The notes beneath the pieces are model-generated. The model searched no databases. It was not told the DNA's origin and worked only from the letters and a program-made list of their open reading frames with translations. Below, piece after piece: positions 6,732 to 14,333 of a DNA stretch of 21,708 bases; positions within the stretch are counted from its first letter, which is position 1, and each line of letters opens with the position of its first letter. Position numbers and translations under genes: made by a program. The stretch spans positions 1-21,708 of the forward strand of contig JAHZCM010000014.1 of the NCBI GenBank assembly GCA_019422905.1, written 5' to 3'. Origin of the DNA: Oscillospiraceae bacterium (GTDB lineage Bacteria > Bacillota > Clostridia > Oscillospirales > Acutalibacteraceae).

Positions 6732-8210
6732 ATGAAGAAAACGACAAAAAATATCATAATCGCACTGGCCGTGCTGCTCGTTTTAGGCGCCGCCGCGGCC
6801 GTGTTGCTCCTGACGACGCCCGTCGAGGAGCCGGAGGAGGAGACTTCGTCCACCTCCAGCACAACGATGGAGAAGCTGATCGATCAGTCGATCACGGATA
6901 TCAAGGACGTTGTGATCGACAATTCGGAATCCGGGGAATCGCTTACGCTTGTGCCGGCAAAGAGCGGCGAGGACAGCGAAGAGAACAATACGTTTACCAT
7001 CAAGGGCTGGGAGGACGAAGACGTTGTGACGGCGAACGTCCTGAGCCTGGCGCAGAGCTTTTATTCCGTTACGCCGACCAAGGAAATCGGCCAGGTGGAA
7101 AACCTCGCGGAATACGGCCTTTCCGGGGATGGCCTGTATAAGGTGACGGTTTCCTATACGAACGGTTCCTCCGATACGATCCTTGTGGGCAGTGAAGCGG
7201 GTGAAACGTATGGACGCTATGCGCTGTATGACGACACCGTCTATATCATTCCGGGCTCCATTTATCTCACGAAGTCAAAATACGAGTTTATCAACACATC
7301 GGTTCTGTCCATTCCCGATATTGTGACGGAGGATGAAGAGGGCAATGAGACAACGGCCACGTCGGAGTTTAAAAGCCTGCGCCTTTCCGGCACCAATTAT
7401 CCGCAGGAAATCCTGATGAAGGTTTCCGAGGATGAGCTCATGGTTTATGAGATTGCGGAGCCGGTTTATGCCGGCGCGAATTCCACGTGGGTGGACAGCC
7501 TGCTCGAGCAGTTGCAGACCATAACCGCTTCCGGCGTTGCGGCGGTTCAGGCGACGGATGAGGATCTCGAGAAGCACGGCTTGGATGAGCCGAGCGCCGT
7601 CGTGGAGTATGTGCTGAACGGAGAAAAGCATACGCTCCGCCTCGGCGATAAGAGCAACGGCATTTACAGCCTGATGGTCGATGACAACACGACGATTTAC
7701 CTGATCGGGGAGTCGAGCGTGGATTCGTGGGCGAATAAGACCGTCTATCAGGTGCGCGACAGCTTTATCCGTCTGGTCAATATCAAGAGCGTGGAAAAGC
7801 TGATGGTCACAGCGGCGGACGGCGTCGACGTTTATGATGTCGAGCGCATTCTCAATGAAGAGCGCTCCACCGAAAGCTCTCCGTTCTATGACCTTGAGAT
7901 TTCGAAGGACGGCGAGGCGATCGAGTACGACAATTACCAGCCGTTCTACCAGATGCTTCTGAGTGTTTCCCTGCTCAACGAGGAAGTCCGGGCGCCGGAG
8001 GGAGATCCGGTTCTGACGATCCGCTACGATCGTTTTGACGGCGGCTCTGAAGAGATCTGCTTCTATAAGGACAGCGCGGCCGAGCGCCGCTATATCGTCA
8101 CGCTGAACGGACAGCCATCGGGCGTTGTGCGCTCCACGGACGTGGAAAAGATCCTGGAAGCAAAGCCGATCGTCGCTGCGAACCAGTCGATCGAAGGCGA
8201 GGATGAGTAA
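6732..8210 (+). CDS. DUF4340-like membrane-anchored protein of the Gld-like operon
   Basis: The 492-residue product has one N-terminal membrane segment (residues about 8-28) with no cleavage site, then a Glu/Ser/Thr-rich linker and a large extracellular part. Two regions look alike: NLAEYGLSGDGLYKVTVSYTNGSSDTILVG and a later KHGLDEPSAVVEYVLNGEKHTLRLG. That is the repeated pattern of DUF4340 proteins, which accompany GldG-type transporters. The ATG at 6732 is preceded by AAGAAAGGA with 6-nt spacing; a GTG at 6705 directly after the previous stop has no such site. It is the last gene of the operon, followed by a terminator 16 nt downstream. The biochemical function is unknown. Confidence 0.84.
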   Translation: MKKTTKNIIIALAVLLVLGAAAAVLLLTTPVEEPEEETSSTSSTTMEKLIDQSITDIKDVVIDNSESGESLTLVPAKSGEDSEENNTFTIKGWEDEDVVTANVLSLAQSFYSVTPTKEIGQVENLAEYGLSGDGLYKVTVSYTNGSSDTILVGSEAGETYGRYALYDDTVYIIPGSIYLTKSKYEFINTSVLSIPDIVTEDEEGNETTATSEFKSLRLSGTNYPQEILMKVSEDELMVYEIAEPVYAGANSTWVDSLLEQLQTITASGVAAVQATDEDLEKHGLDEPSAVVEYVLNGEKHTLRLGDKSNGIYSLMVDDNTTIYLIGESSVDSWANKTVYQVRDSFIRLVNIKSVEKLMVTAADGVDVYDVERILNEERSTESSPFYDLEISKDGEAIEYDNYQPFYQMLLSVSLLNEEVRAPEGDPVLTIRYDRFDGGSEEICFYKDSAAERRYIVTLNGQPSGVVRSTDVEKILEAKPIVAANQSIEGEDE

Positions 8211-8226
8211 ATTTTAAAATGATCCC

Positions 8227-8258
8227 GGAGGCGCGGTATAATTCCGCGCCTCCTTTTT
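8227..8258 (+). terminator. Rho-independent terminator of the Gld-like operon
   Basis: Perfect 10-bp stem GGAGGCGCGG (8227-8236) with its complement at 8244-8253, a 7-nt loop and TTTTT at 8254-8258. Confidence 0.93.
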
Positions 8259-8337
8259 ATCTTTCATTTTGGTTGTTCAAATGAACCTCGAAAATGCATA
8301 GGAAAAGAAACAAAAAAACCAAAAGAAATACGAAAAA

Positions 8338-8370
8338 TTTTGGATAGTTCCTGCTCGGAATTATCCAAAA
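8338..8370. repeat. 14-bp inverted repeat upstream of a promoter
   Basis: Arms at 8338-8351 and 8357-8370 (TTTTGGATAGTTCC and GGAATTATCCAAAA) match at 13 of 14 positions, and the remaining pair would be G-U in RNA. The 5-nt loop is TGCTC. On the minus strand the stem is followed by a T-run, so it could be a minus-strand terminator. On the plus strand it sits over the -35 zone of the TATAAT at 8383, so an operator is the alternative. Confidence 0.65.
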
Positions 8371-8382
8371 CAGAACATAGAG

Positions 8383-8388
8383 TATAAT
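8383..8388 (+). promoter_or_regulatory. Candidate -10 for the lipoprotein gene
   Basis: TATAAT in an AT-rich stretch with no recognisable -35 at 17 nt. The inverted repeat ends 12 nt upstream, which would suit activator-dependent or repressible transcription. The expected start is near 8395. Confidence 0.5.
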
Positions 8389-8484
8389 ATTCTTACAATA
8401 TAAAAGAAAATAGAGAGGTGATTTTGCTAAGCGGATAAATTTGTTTGCAGCGGATAAGACGGACGATTGAGAGAGGTGCTTTGA
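8389..8484 (+). other. Leader before the lipoprotein gene
   Basis: AT-rich leader of roughly 90 nt. It holds AGCGGATAA twice (8430 and 8449 areas) and AGAGAGGTG twice, the second copy being the ribosome binding site of the lipoprotein gene. The first copy is followed only by a four-codon frame. I see no known riboswitch. Confidence 0.3.
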
Positions 8485-9024
8485 ATGAAAAAGGTATTTT
8501 GTATTCTGTGTGTATGTATTTGCTGCCTGTTTGTCGGTTGTGTTGCAGAGCCGAAGGAACCGGTGCTGTCCGGGTCCATGAGCACGGAAAATGTAAGCGG
8601 CCTGTTTTCGGAAGAGAAAGGGGAGTTTTACAGGCTGACGTGGAATGCGGACGAAAGCAGCGTGGAAAAGACGCTCGGAATTTCTCTGGAGGACTGTGCG
8701 CGGCAGGAAAGCTCAACAACACTGGATTACTGCTGCTCCGCGATAGTTTTGGGGTACGAGGGTGAGCTGACGCTTTCTTTTCAGGATGAAAACGGACTGG
8801 TGCGCGTGGCCTTCTTTATTCCGGAAGAGAAAGAGGACTATGACGCGGTTTGTAAAGTGCTGAAGGAGACGTTTGGCGAACCAAACCGAACGATAGAGAA
8901 CGAAGATAAGGAGCAAGGCTGTGCATGGGCGCGCAGCGCGGGCGCCTCCATGACGCTGACCGAGGCAAATGACGGCGGCACGGTCATCATTATACGGAAT
9001 GAAAAGTATTTTTCACTGACCTGA
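8485..9024 (+). CDS. Putative secreted lipoprotein, unrecognised
   Basis: The 179-residue protein begins with a lipoprotein signal peptide: MKK, a hydrophobic stretch and FVGC, with the lipidated cysteine at residue 19. The signal itself is unusually rich in cysteine (6, 9, 11, 13 and 14). The mature part is acidic and has the segment VCKVLKETFGEPNRTIE followed by CAWARSAGASMTL, which looks like a small alpha/beta domain. I do not recognise the family. The start is supported by AGAGAGGTG about 6 nt upstream. It is followed 40 nt later by a second exported cysteine-containing protein; the two may form a unit. An inverted repeat and TATAAT lie upstream. Confidence 0.72.
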   Translation: MKKVFCILCVCICCLFVGCVAEPKEPVLSGSMSTENVSGLFSEEKGEFYRLTWNADESSVEKTLGISLEDCARQESSTTLDYCCSAIVLGYEGELTLSFQDENGLVRVAFFIPEEKEDYDAVCKVLKETFGEPNRTIENEDKEQGCAWARSAGASMTLTEANDGGTVIIIRNEKYFSLT

Positions 9025-9064
9025 GACGAAGGCGTGGAAAATCCGATTGGAAAGGACATGTGCA

Positions 9065-9358
9065 ATGAACAGGAAGAAACGGAAAAGAGTAGTGGCGTTT
9101 TTACTGGCTTTTATGCTTTTGGCTGTGGGCGGCTTCCAAGTGGCGGCCAAAGACACGGATTGCGGCGGACAGTCCAGCTTGGCTGGCGGAGCGCAACTGA
9201 GATATGTGCCGTGTCCGGTGGGACCGGGTCAATGCCATAAAAACGATTTTTTGCGCAAGTATCCATATGAAGATCTGACGGGCACTTATGTGATTACAGA
9301 GTATGGATGCGGCATGTGCGGCGGAGTGGATCATATTGTGAAGGACCGTGTTATGTGA
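9065..9358 (+). CDS. Small secreted cysteine-containing protein, unrecognised
   Basis: The 97-residue protein starts with a very basic n-region (MNRKKRKR), a hydrophobic core and a likely signal-peptidase I site after QVAA at residue 28, leaving about 69 mature residues. Five cysteines (33, 50, 57, 82, 85) lie in DCGG, PCPVGPGQC and GCGMCGG contexts. The pattern suggests metal binding or disulfides, but the odd number leaves one unpaired. The ATG at 9065 follows AAAGGA (9051-9056) by 8 nt; an upstream in-frame TTG at 9047 would lie before that site. It probably shares a transcript with the lipoprotein gene. No function can be assigned, and no clear terminator follows before the rimP promoter. 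Confidence 0.65.
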   Translation: MNRKKRKRVVAFLLAFMLLAVGGFQVAAKDTDCGGQSSLAGGAQLRYVPCPVGPGQCHKNDFLRKYPYEDLTGTYVITEYGCGMCGGVDHIVKDRVM

Positions 9359-9389
9359 GAATCTACGCAGCATTCTCGTTAAAAAGGGC

Positions 9390-9418
9390 TTGCAAAACGC
9401 AAAAAGCCGTGGTATAAT
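9390..9418 (+). promoter_or_regulatory. Sigma-A promoter of the rimP-nusA-infB operon
   Basis: TTGCAA (9390-9395), a 17-nt spacer and TATAAT (9413-9418), with TGG directly before the -10 (extended -10). This is the best plus-strand promoter in the window. The transcript start is near 9425, about 90 nt before the rimP ATG. Confidence 0.88.
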
Positions 9419-9444
9419 TTACTACAGTAGATAGTAGGATGATG

Positions 9445-9474
9445 AAAGAGTGGGGCGACCCGCTCTTTTGTTTG
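9445..9474 (+). terminator. Terminator-like leader hairpin (attenuator) before rimP
   Basis: A 10-bp stem (9445-9454 with 9459-9468) containing one U-G pair is capped by the GNRA tetraloop GCGA and followed by a T-rich tail (TGTTTG). It lies within the first 50 nt of the transcript and upstream of the rimP ribosome binding site, so it could prematurely stop transcription. Terminator-like leaders have been reported in front of rimP in bacteria; I do not see a competing antiterminator stem. Confidence 0.6.
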
Positions 9475-9513
9475 TATTGCGGGCAAAATATATTGGAGGG
9501 AAAGGAGCCGCAT

Positions 9514-10005
9514 ATGGCCGAGGAAAAGAAAAAGAAAGGCAGTACAACGGAAATTGTGCGCGCCCTCTCTGAGCCGCTGGCGAAGGAGCTGGGGCTCACG
9601 CTTTGGGACGTGACGTTTACGAAGGAGGGCGCGGACTGGTATCTGCGCATTTTTATCGATAAGCCGGAGGGCGTTTCAATCGACGACTGCGTCGACCTGA
9701 CGCATGCGGTCAATCCGGTGCTCGACCGCGAGGATCCGATCCCGCAGGAATATACGCTGGAGGTTTCCTCCCCCGGAATTAACCGCAGGCTGACGCGCCC
9801 CGAGCACTTCGAGGCGTTTCTGGAGGCGCCGGTGCGCGTGAAGCTGATCCGCCCGATGGAAAACGGCGTGCGCGAGCTGGAGGGCATCCTGATCGACGTG
9901 ATGGAAAACGGTGACTTTGAGATTATCACGGATGAGGAGACGACCGTTACCTTTACGAAAAAGGAATGCGCCTCCGTCCATCTGATTGAAGACTACGACT
10001 TTTGA
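9514..10005 (+). CDS. rimP: Ribosome maturation factor RimP
   Basis: RimP assists 30S subunit maturation in the cytoplasm. The 163-residue product has a lysine-rich start, then the N-terminal RimP domain (TEIVRALSEPLAKELGLTLWDVTFTKEG, LRIFIDKPEGVSIDDC, YTLEVSSPGINRRLTRPEHF) and the C-terminal SH3-like domain (EGILIDVMENGDFEI). The ATG at 9514 follows AAAGGAG (9501-9507) by 6 nt; the longer frame from 9439 would translate the leader hairpin. It is the first gene of the nusA operon, with a strong promoter and leader hairpin upstream. Length and motifs are normal. Confidence 0.95.
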   Translation: MAEEKKKKGSTTEIVRALSEPLAKELGLTLWDVTFTKEGADWYLRIFIDKPEGVSIDDCVDLTHAVNPVLDREDPIPQEYTLEVSSPGINRRLTRPEHFEAFLEAPVRVKLIRPMENGVRELEGILIDVMENGDFEIITDEETTVTFTKKECASVHLIEDYDF

Positions 10006-10048
10006 TTCAGACAGAAAGAATTTCAAAAAAAGGCAGGTAATTTGGAAA

Positions 10049-11143
10049 ATGGCTAGAAAGGCAGTGCAGAAGAAAGAGGCGGCGAACGACGGAAAGGAGC
10101 TTTTTGAGGCTCTGAAGCTGCTCGAGGCGGAAAAGGGTATCCCGGTGGATTTCATGATCGACAAGATCAAGAAGGCGATTGTCACCGCATGTAAAAACAG
10201 CTACGGCAACGAGGATGTCGTCATCGATATGGACCCTGAAAAGGGCCAGTTCGACGTGTTCCTGCGCAAGGAGATCGTGGAGGTCGCGGAAAACCCGAAC
10301 CGCGAGATCGCGCTGGATACGGCCGTGCAGTATGACCCGCGCGCAGAGCTGGGCGGCTTTGTGCGCCACCGGCTCGACACGAAGCAGTTCGGCCGCGTCG
10401 CCGCGCAGACGGCGCGCAATATTATCCGGCAGGGCATCCGCGACAGCGAGCGCGGCCAGATGATGCAGGAGTTCAAGAGCCGCCATCAGGAGCTGGTCAG
10501 CGCGCTGGTGGAGCGTGTCGACCCGAAAACCGGCGCGCTTTCCCTGAAGATCGGCAAGGCGGAGGCCGTGCTCCCGAAGAACGAGCAGGTCGGCACCGAA
10601 AACGTAAAAGAGGGCGACTATGTGCAGGTTTACGTGGTGGATGTAAAGGAGACGGAAAAGGGCCCGAAGGCCATCATTTCCCGCACGCATCCGGATCTGA
10701 TCCGCCGCCTGTTTGAGAAAGAGGTTCCGGAGATTTTTGACGGCACGGTCGAGATCAAGGCCGTGGCCCGTGAGGCAGGCTCCCGAACGAAGATCGCCGT
10801 TGTGAGCCATAACCCGGATGTGGACGCGGTGGGCGCGTGCATCGGCACCCGCGGCGCCCGTGTCACGGATATTGTGAACGAGCTGGGCGGCGAGAAGATG
10901 GATATCGTCGATTACAGCGAGGAGCCGCAGAAGTTCATTGCCGCCGCGCTTGCGCCGGCCACGGTGCTTTCCGTGGAGCTTGCGGCGGACGGGGCGCACG
11001 CCTGCAAGGTCACGGTGCCGGACAGCCAGCTCTCCCTGGCCATCGGCAACAAGGGCCAGAACGCCCGTCTCGCCGCGAAGCTGACGGGGTGGAAGATCGA
11101 CATTAAGCCCGAGAGCGGTTTCTTCGGCGAGGACGAGGCCTGA
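10049..11143 (+). CDS. nusA: Transcription termination/antitermination factor NusA
   Basis: NusA binds RNA polymerase and modulates pausing, termination and antitermination. The 364-residue protein has the N-terminal polymerase-binding domain (LFEALKLLEAEKGIPVDFMIDKIKKAI), an S1 domain (about residues 140-205) and two KH domains. KH1 carries ACIGTRGARVTDIVNELGGEK and KH2 carries LAIGNKGQNARLAAKLTGWKI. It ends soon after KH2 and lacks the C-terminal acidic repeats of proteobacterial NusA, as expected in Firmicutes. The ATG at 10049 is preceded by AGGCAGGT at about 10 nt; an ATG at 9986, overlapping the rimP end, would give 21 extra residues unlike the family. Confidence 0.95.
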   Translation: MARKAVQKKEAANDGKELFEALKLLEAEKGIPVDFMIDKIKKAIVTACKNSYGNEDVVIDMDPEKGQFDVFLRKEIVEVAENPNREIALDTAVQYDPRAELGGFVRHRLDTKQFGRVAAQTARNIIRQGIRDSERGQMMQEFKSRHQELVSALVERVDPKTGALSLKIGKAEAVLPKNEQVGTENVKEGDYVQVYVVDVKETEKGPKAIISRTHPDLIRRLFEKEVPEIFDGTVEIKAVAREAGSRTKIAVVSHNPDVDAVGACIGTRGARVTDIVNELGGEKMDIVDYSEEPQKFIAAALAPATVLSVELAADGAHACKVTVPDSQLSLAIGNKGQNARLAAKLTGWKIDIKPESGFFGEDEA

Positions 11144-11185
11144 TTGAAAATCCCGCACCGCGCAGAAAGGAAAGTGGTCTGAAAC

Positions 11186-11491
11186 GTGAAGCAGAAAAAA
11201 ATACCGCTCCGTATGTGTGCGGGCTGCGGCGAGATGAAGCCGAAGAAGGAGCTGGTCCGCGTTGTGCGTGCGCCCGTGAAGGACGTGGACGGCGTGCAGA
11301 GCGGCGGCGAGGTCTCTTTGGACCTGACCGGCAGAAAGCCCGGCCGCGGCGCGTACGTGTGCCGGAATCCCGAATGCCTGAAGAAGGCGCAGAAGGCGCG
11401 GCGGTTTGAGCGCGCGTTCTCGTGCCGCATTGAAGACGCCGTGTACGACGCGATGTACGCTGAGCTTTGCGCGGACGCGGAACGGAGCTGA
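11186..11491 (+). CDS. ylxR: YlxR-family RNA-binding protein
   Basis: The 101-residue protein carries the YlxR pattern: PLRMCAGCGEMKPKKELVRVVR near the start, then GRKPGRGAYVCRNPECL and a basic helix. YlxR proteins bind RNA, and in Bacillus the protein (renamed RnpM) has been linked to RNase P. The GTG start at 11186 agrees with the usual KxKKIPLRMC beginning of the family; AAAGGAAAG lies about 11-13 nt upstream. It sits in its canonical place between nusA and ylxQ. A short insertion (KDVDGVQSGGEV) precedes the GRGAY motif and is tolerated in the family. Confidence 0.92.
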   Translation: MKQKKIPLRMCAGCGEMKPKKELVRVVRAPVKDVDGVQSGGEVSLDLTGRKPGRGAYVCRNPECLKKAQKARRFERAFSCRIEDAVYDAMYAELCADAERS

Positions 11492-11505
11492 AAGGGGAGA
11501 TCGGC

Positions 11506-11832
11506 ATGCACAGGGCGCTGTCCGTGCTGGGTCTTGCGCGCCGCGCGGGGAAGCTCCGCTGGGGGTATGATACCGCCGTGGAGGCGCTGCGCAGCGGCGC
11601 GTGCGGGCTTTTGCTCGCCGCATGCGACCTTTCGGACAAGACAAAGAAAAATGCGCGGTTTGAAGCCGGGCGCTGCGGGGCGGCGTTTGTGGAAACCGCG
11701 TTTACTATGGAAGAGATTTCCGCCGCCATCGGAAAAAAGACGGGCGTCATCGCCGTCTGTGACGGCGGATTCGCCGAAAAGCTGAAGCAGGAGCTTGGGG
11801 TAGCCGGAGAAAGAGAGGAATTGCTTATATGA
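11506..11832 (+). CDS. ylxQ: L7Ae-family ribosomal-type protein YlxQ
   Basis: The 108-residue L7Ae/L30e-like protein has LGLARRAGKLRWGYDTAVEALRSG near the start, LLLAACDLSDKTKKNARFEA in the middle and a C-terminal segment GKKTGVIAVCDGGFAEKL. Family members bind kink-turn RNA. The ATG at 11506 is preceded by AAAGGGGAGA with 6-nt spacing; an upstream start at 11467 would overlap ylxR. Its stop overlaps the infB start by 4 nt (ATGA), which points to coupled translation. This is the standard location of the gene in Firmicutes. Confidence 0.92.
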   Translation: MHRALSVLGLARRAGKLRWGYDTAVEALRSGACGLLLAACDLSDKTKKNARFEAGRCGAAFVETAFTMEEISAAIGKKTGVIAVCDGGFAEKLKQELGVAGEREELLI

Positions 11833-14276
11833 TGATCAAATACAGAGTGCACGAAGTGGCGAAGGATCTCGACGTCGCGAATAAAGAGGTGCTGGATATC
11901 CTCGGCAAGTATGTCAAGGAGCCGAAAAAGCACATGACGGCGCTGGAGGAGAAGGAGCTGGATATCGTGTTCGACCGGTTCACGCAGGACCACGCGGTGA
12001 AGAACTTCGACGCGTACTTTGCCACGCGCAATCAGCCGCAGGAAGCGCCGGCGCCGCGCGAGGAGAAGCCCGCTGCAAAGGGCAAGCCGCAGGAAAAGAA
12101 GCCGCAGCAGCAGAAAACGCAGCAGGGCGCGAAGCCGGCGGAGGGCCAGAAGAAGCAGAATGCGCAGAACGACCGCAGCAAGGGCCAGAAAAATGACCGC
12201 AAGCCGGCCGCACAGGGGAATGCGCCGAAGAACGGCGCCGCAAACGCGCCGAAGCGCCCGCAGCCGCAGCAGCAAAACGCGGCGCAGGGGGGCGAATCGT
12301 CCAAGGTGCCGACCCGCCGCGTTGTGGATACGAGAACCGTCAACGTCAATATCGATAAATACAACGAGAAGTACGACCGCCTCGCTTACGACAAGGTGAA
12401 GAACGACACCGTCGCGGCGAAGCAGAAGATCAACCAGAAGAGCCAGCGCCGCGGCAAGCCGAGGGGCGCAAAGCGCGAGACGGAGGCGGAGCGCCTGAAC
12501 CGCATCGCGGCGGAGCGCAAGGCGAAGGCGATCACGATCACCGTACCGGACGAAATCACCGTCGGCGAGTTTGCGCTGCGCCTCAAGGCGACGAGCGCCG
12601 AGGTCATCAAAAAGCTGATGATGAACGGCGTGTTCGCGACGATCAACGACACGATCGATTTCGATACGGCCGTGCTCATTGCGGATGAATTCCACGCGAA
12701 GGTGGAAAAGGAGGTCGTCGTCACGATCGAAGAGCAGATCATCGACGACAGTGAGGACGACGACGCAAACCTGGTGCCGCGCGCGCCGGTTGTGGTTGTC
12801 ATGGGCCATGTCGACCACGGCAAGACCTCGATCCTCGACGCGATCCGCCATGCGAATGTCACAGCGGGCGAGGCCGGCGGCATTACGCAGCATATCGGCG
12901 CATACCGCGTACAGGTGGACGACCGCGAGATCACATTCCTCGACACGCCGGGCCACGCCGCGTTTACCACGATGCGTGCGAGAGGCGCGCAGGTTACGGA
13001 TATCGCCGTGCTCGTCGTGGCGGCGGACGACGGCATCATGCCGCAGACCGTAGAGGCGATCAACCACGCCAAGGCGGCGGGCGTTTCGATCATCGTCGCC
13101 ATCAACAAGATGGATAAGCCGGCGGCCAACCCGGACCTCGTCAAGCAGCAGCTCACCGAATATGAGCTTGTGCCGGAGGAATGGGGCGGCGATGTGCCTT
13201 GTATCCCGGTTTCCGCACACACGAAGATGGGCATCGACGATCTTCTGGAGATGATCATCCTCACCGCGGATATGAAGGAGCTCAAGGCCAATCCCGACCG
13301 CGCGGCGAAGGGTACAGTCATCGAGGCGCGCCTCGACAAGGGCCGCGGCCCGGTGGCGACGGTGCTCGTACAGAACGGTACGCTGCGCGTCGGCGACATC
13401 GTCGTCGCGGGCACGACGGTCGGCCGCATCCGCGCGATGATGAACGAGCGCGGCGAGCGCGTGACGAGCGCGGGCCCGTCCGTGCCGGTTGAGGTCACGG
13501 GCCTCAACGAGGTGCCGGTCGGCGGCGATATCTTCAACGCCGTGTCCGATGAGCGCCTTGCCCGCGAGCTGGTGGAGCAGCGCATCACGGAACAGAAGGA
13601 AGAGATGTTCAATTCGCAGACGAAGGTCACGCTCGACAATCTCTTTGAGCAGATGAAGGTCGGCGAGATGAAGGAGCTGAAGATCATCGTCAAGGCCGAT
13701 GTGCAGGGCTCCGTTGAGGCGGTGCGCCAGTCGCTTGAAAAGCTCACAAACGACGAGGTGCGCCTCCATGTCATCCACGGCGCGGTCGGCGCGATCAGCG
13801 AGAGCGACGTCATGCTGGCGAACGCATCCAACGCGATTATCGTCGGCTTCAACGTCCGTCCGGACCCGGTCGCCGAGGAAAACGCGAAGCGCGACGGCGT
13901 CGATATGCGCCTATACCGCATCATTTACGATTGCATCGAGGAGATCGAGTCCGCCATGAAGGGCATGCTCGCGCCGAAGTACCGCGAGGTATTCCTCGGC
14001 AAGGCGGAGTGCCGCGAGGTCTATAAGATCACGAACGTGGGTATGGTCATTGGCGGCCACGTCATCTCCGGCAAGATTGTGCGCGGCGCGCTGGTGCGTC
14101 TTGTGCGCGACGGCATCATCATTGCGGATGATAAGATCGCTTCCCTGCGCCGCTTCAAGGATGACGTGAAGGAGGTCGCGGACGGCTACGACTGCGGCAT
14201 CACGCTCGAGCGCTTCAGCGACATCAAGCTCGGCGACGTCCTCGAAGCCTATGAGATGGAAGAATACAGAGAGTAA
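11829..14276 (+). CDS. infB: Translation initiation factor IF-2
   Basis: IF-2 is the GTPase that places initiator tRNA on the ribosome. The 815-residue protein begins with an IF2_N module (YRVHEVAKDLDVANKEVLDIL). A low-complexity linker rich in Lys, Gln, Ala and Pro follows (residues about 65-170), then a second IF2_N-like module (ITVPDEITVGEFALRLKATS). The G domain has GHVDHGKT at 326-333, DTPGH and NKMD, followed by the beta-barrel, the IF2 alpha/beta domain and the C-terminal fMet-tRNA-binding domain. AGAGAGGAA lies 8 nt before the ATG at 11829. Length is normal for a short-linker Firmicutes IF-2. The high GC produces a long open frame on the opposite strand that is not a gene. Confidence 0.97.
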   Translation: MMIKYRVHEVAKDLDVANKEVLDILGKYVKEPKKHMTALEEKELDIVFDRFTQDHAVKNFDAYFATRNQPQEAPAPREEKPAAKGKPQEKKPQQQKTQQGAKPAEGQKKQNAQNDRSKGQKNDRKPAAQGNAPKNGAANAPKRPQPQQQNAAQGGESSKVPTRRVVDTRTVNVNIDKYNEKYDRLAYDKVKNDTVAAKQKINQKSQRRGKPRGAKRETEAERLNRIAAERKAKAITITVPDEITVGEFALRLKATSAEVIKKLMMNGVFATINDTIDFDTAVLIADEFHAKVEKEVVVTIEEQIIDDSEDDDANLVPRAPVVVVMGHVDHGKTSILDAIRHANVTAGEAGGITQHIGAYRVQVDDREITFLDTPGHAAFTTMRARGAQVTDIAVLVVAADDGIMPQTVEAINHAKAAGVSIIVAINKMDKPAANPDLVKQQLTEYELVPEEWGGDVPCIPVSAHTKMGIDDLLEMIILTADMKELKANPDRAAKGTVIEARLDKGRGPVATVLVQNGTLRVGDIVVAGTTVGRIRAMMNERGERVTSAGPSVPVEVTGLNEVPVGGDIFNAVSDERLARELVEQRITEQKEEMFNSQTKVTLDNLFEQMKVGEMKELKIIVKADVQGSVEAVRQSLEKLTNDEVRLHVIHGAVGAISESDVMLANASNAIIVGFNVRPDPVAEENAKRDGVDMRLYRIIYDCIEEIESAMKGMLAPKYREVFLGKAECREVYKITNVGMVIGGHVISGKIVRGALVRLVRDGIIIADDKIASLRRFKDDVKEVADGYDCGITLERFSDIKLGDVLEAYEMEEYRE

Positions 14277-14286
14277 AGTCGGTTTG

Positions 14287-14319
14287 ACCGCGCCCCCAGC
14301 CGCGGGGCGCGGTTTTTTT
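14287..14319 (+). terminator. Rho-independent terminator after infB
   Basis: A 10-bp GC-rich stem (ACCGCGCCCC 14287-14296 with 14304-14313), a 7-nt loop and a run of seven T (14313-14319). It lies within the translation operon, between infB and the M20 peptidase gene, so downstream genes depend on read-through or another promoter that I did not find. Confidence 0.9.
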
Positions 14320-14333
14320 GAGGTGGCACAATC

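Noticed and set aside
8418..8438. Tiny leader peptide frame before the lipoprotein gene
   Set aside because: Only four to six codons, depending on the start chosen; the matching AGAGAGGTG may simply be a chance repeat of the downstream ribosome binding site.
11103..13778. 891-codon minus-strand open frame opposite ylxR, ylxQ and infB
   Set aside because: It is the mirror of GC-rich codons of clear genes on the plus strand, extremely rich in His, Arg, Leu and Asp, with no family features.
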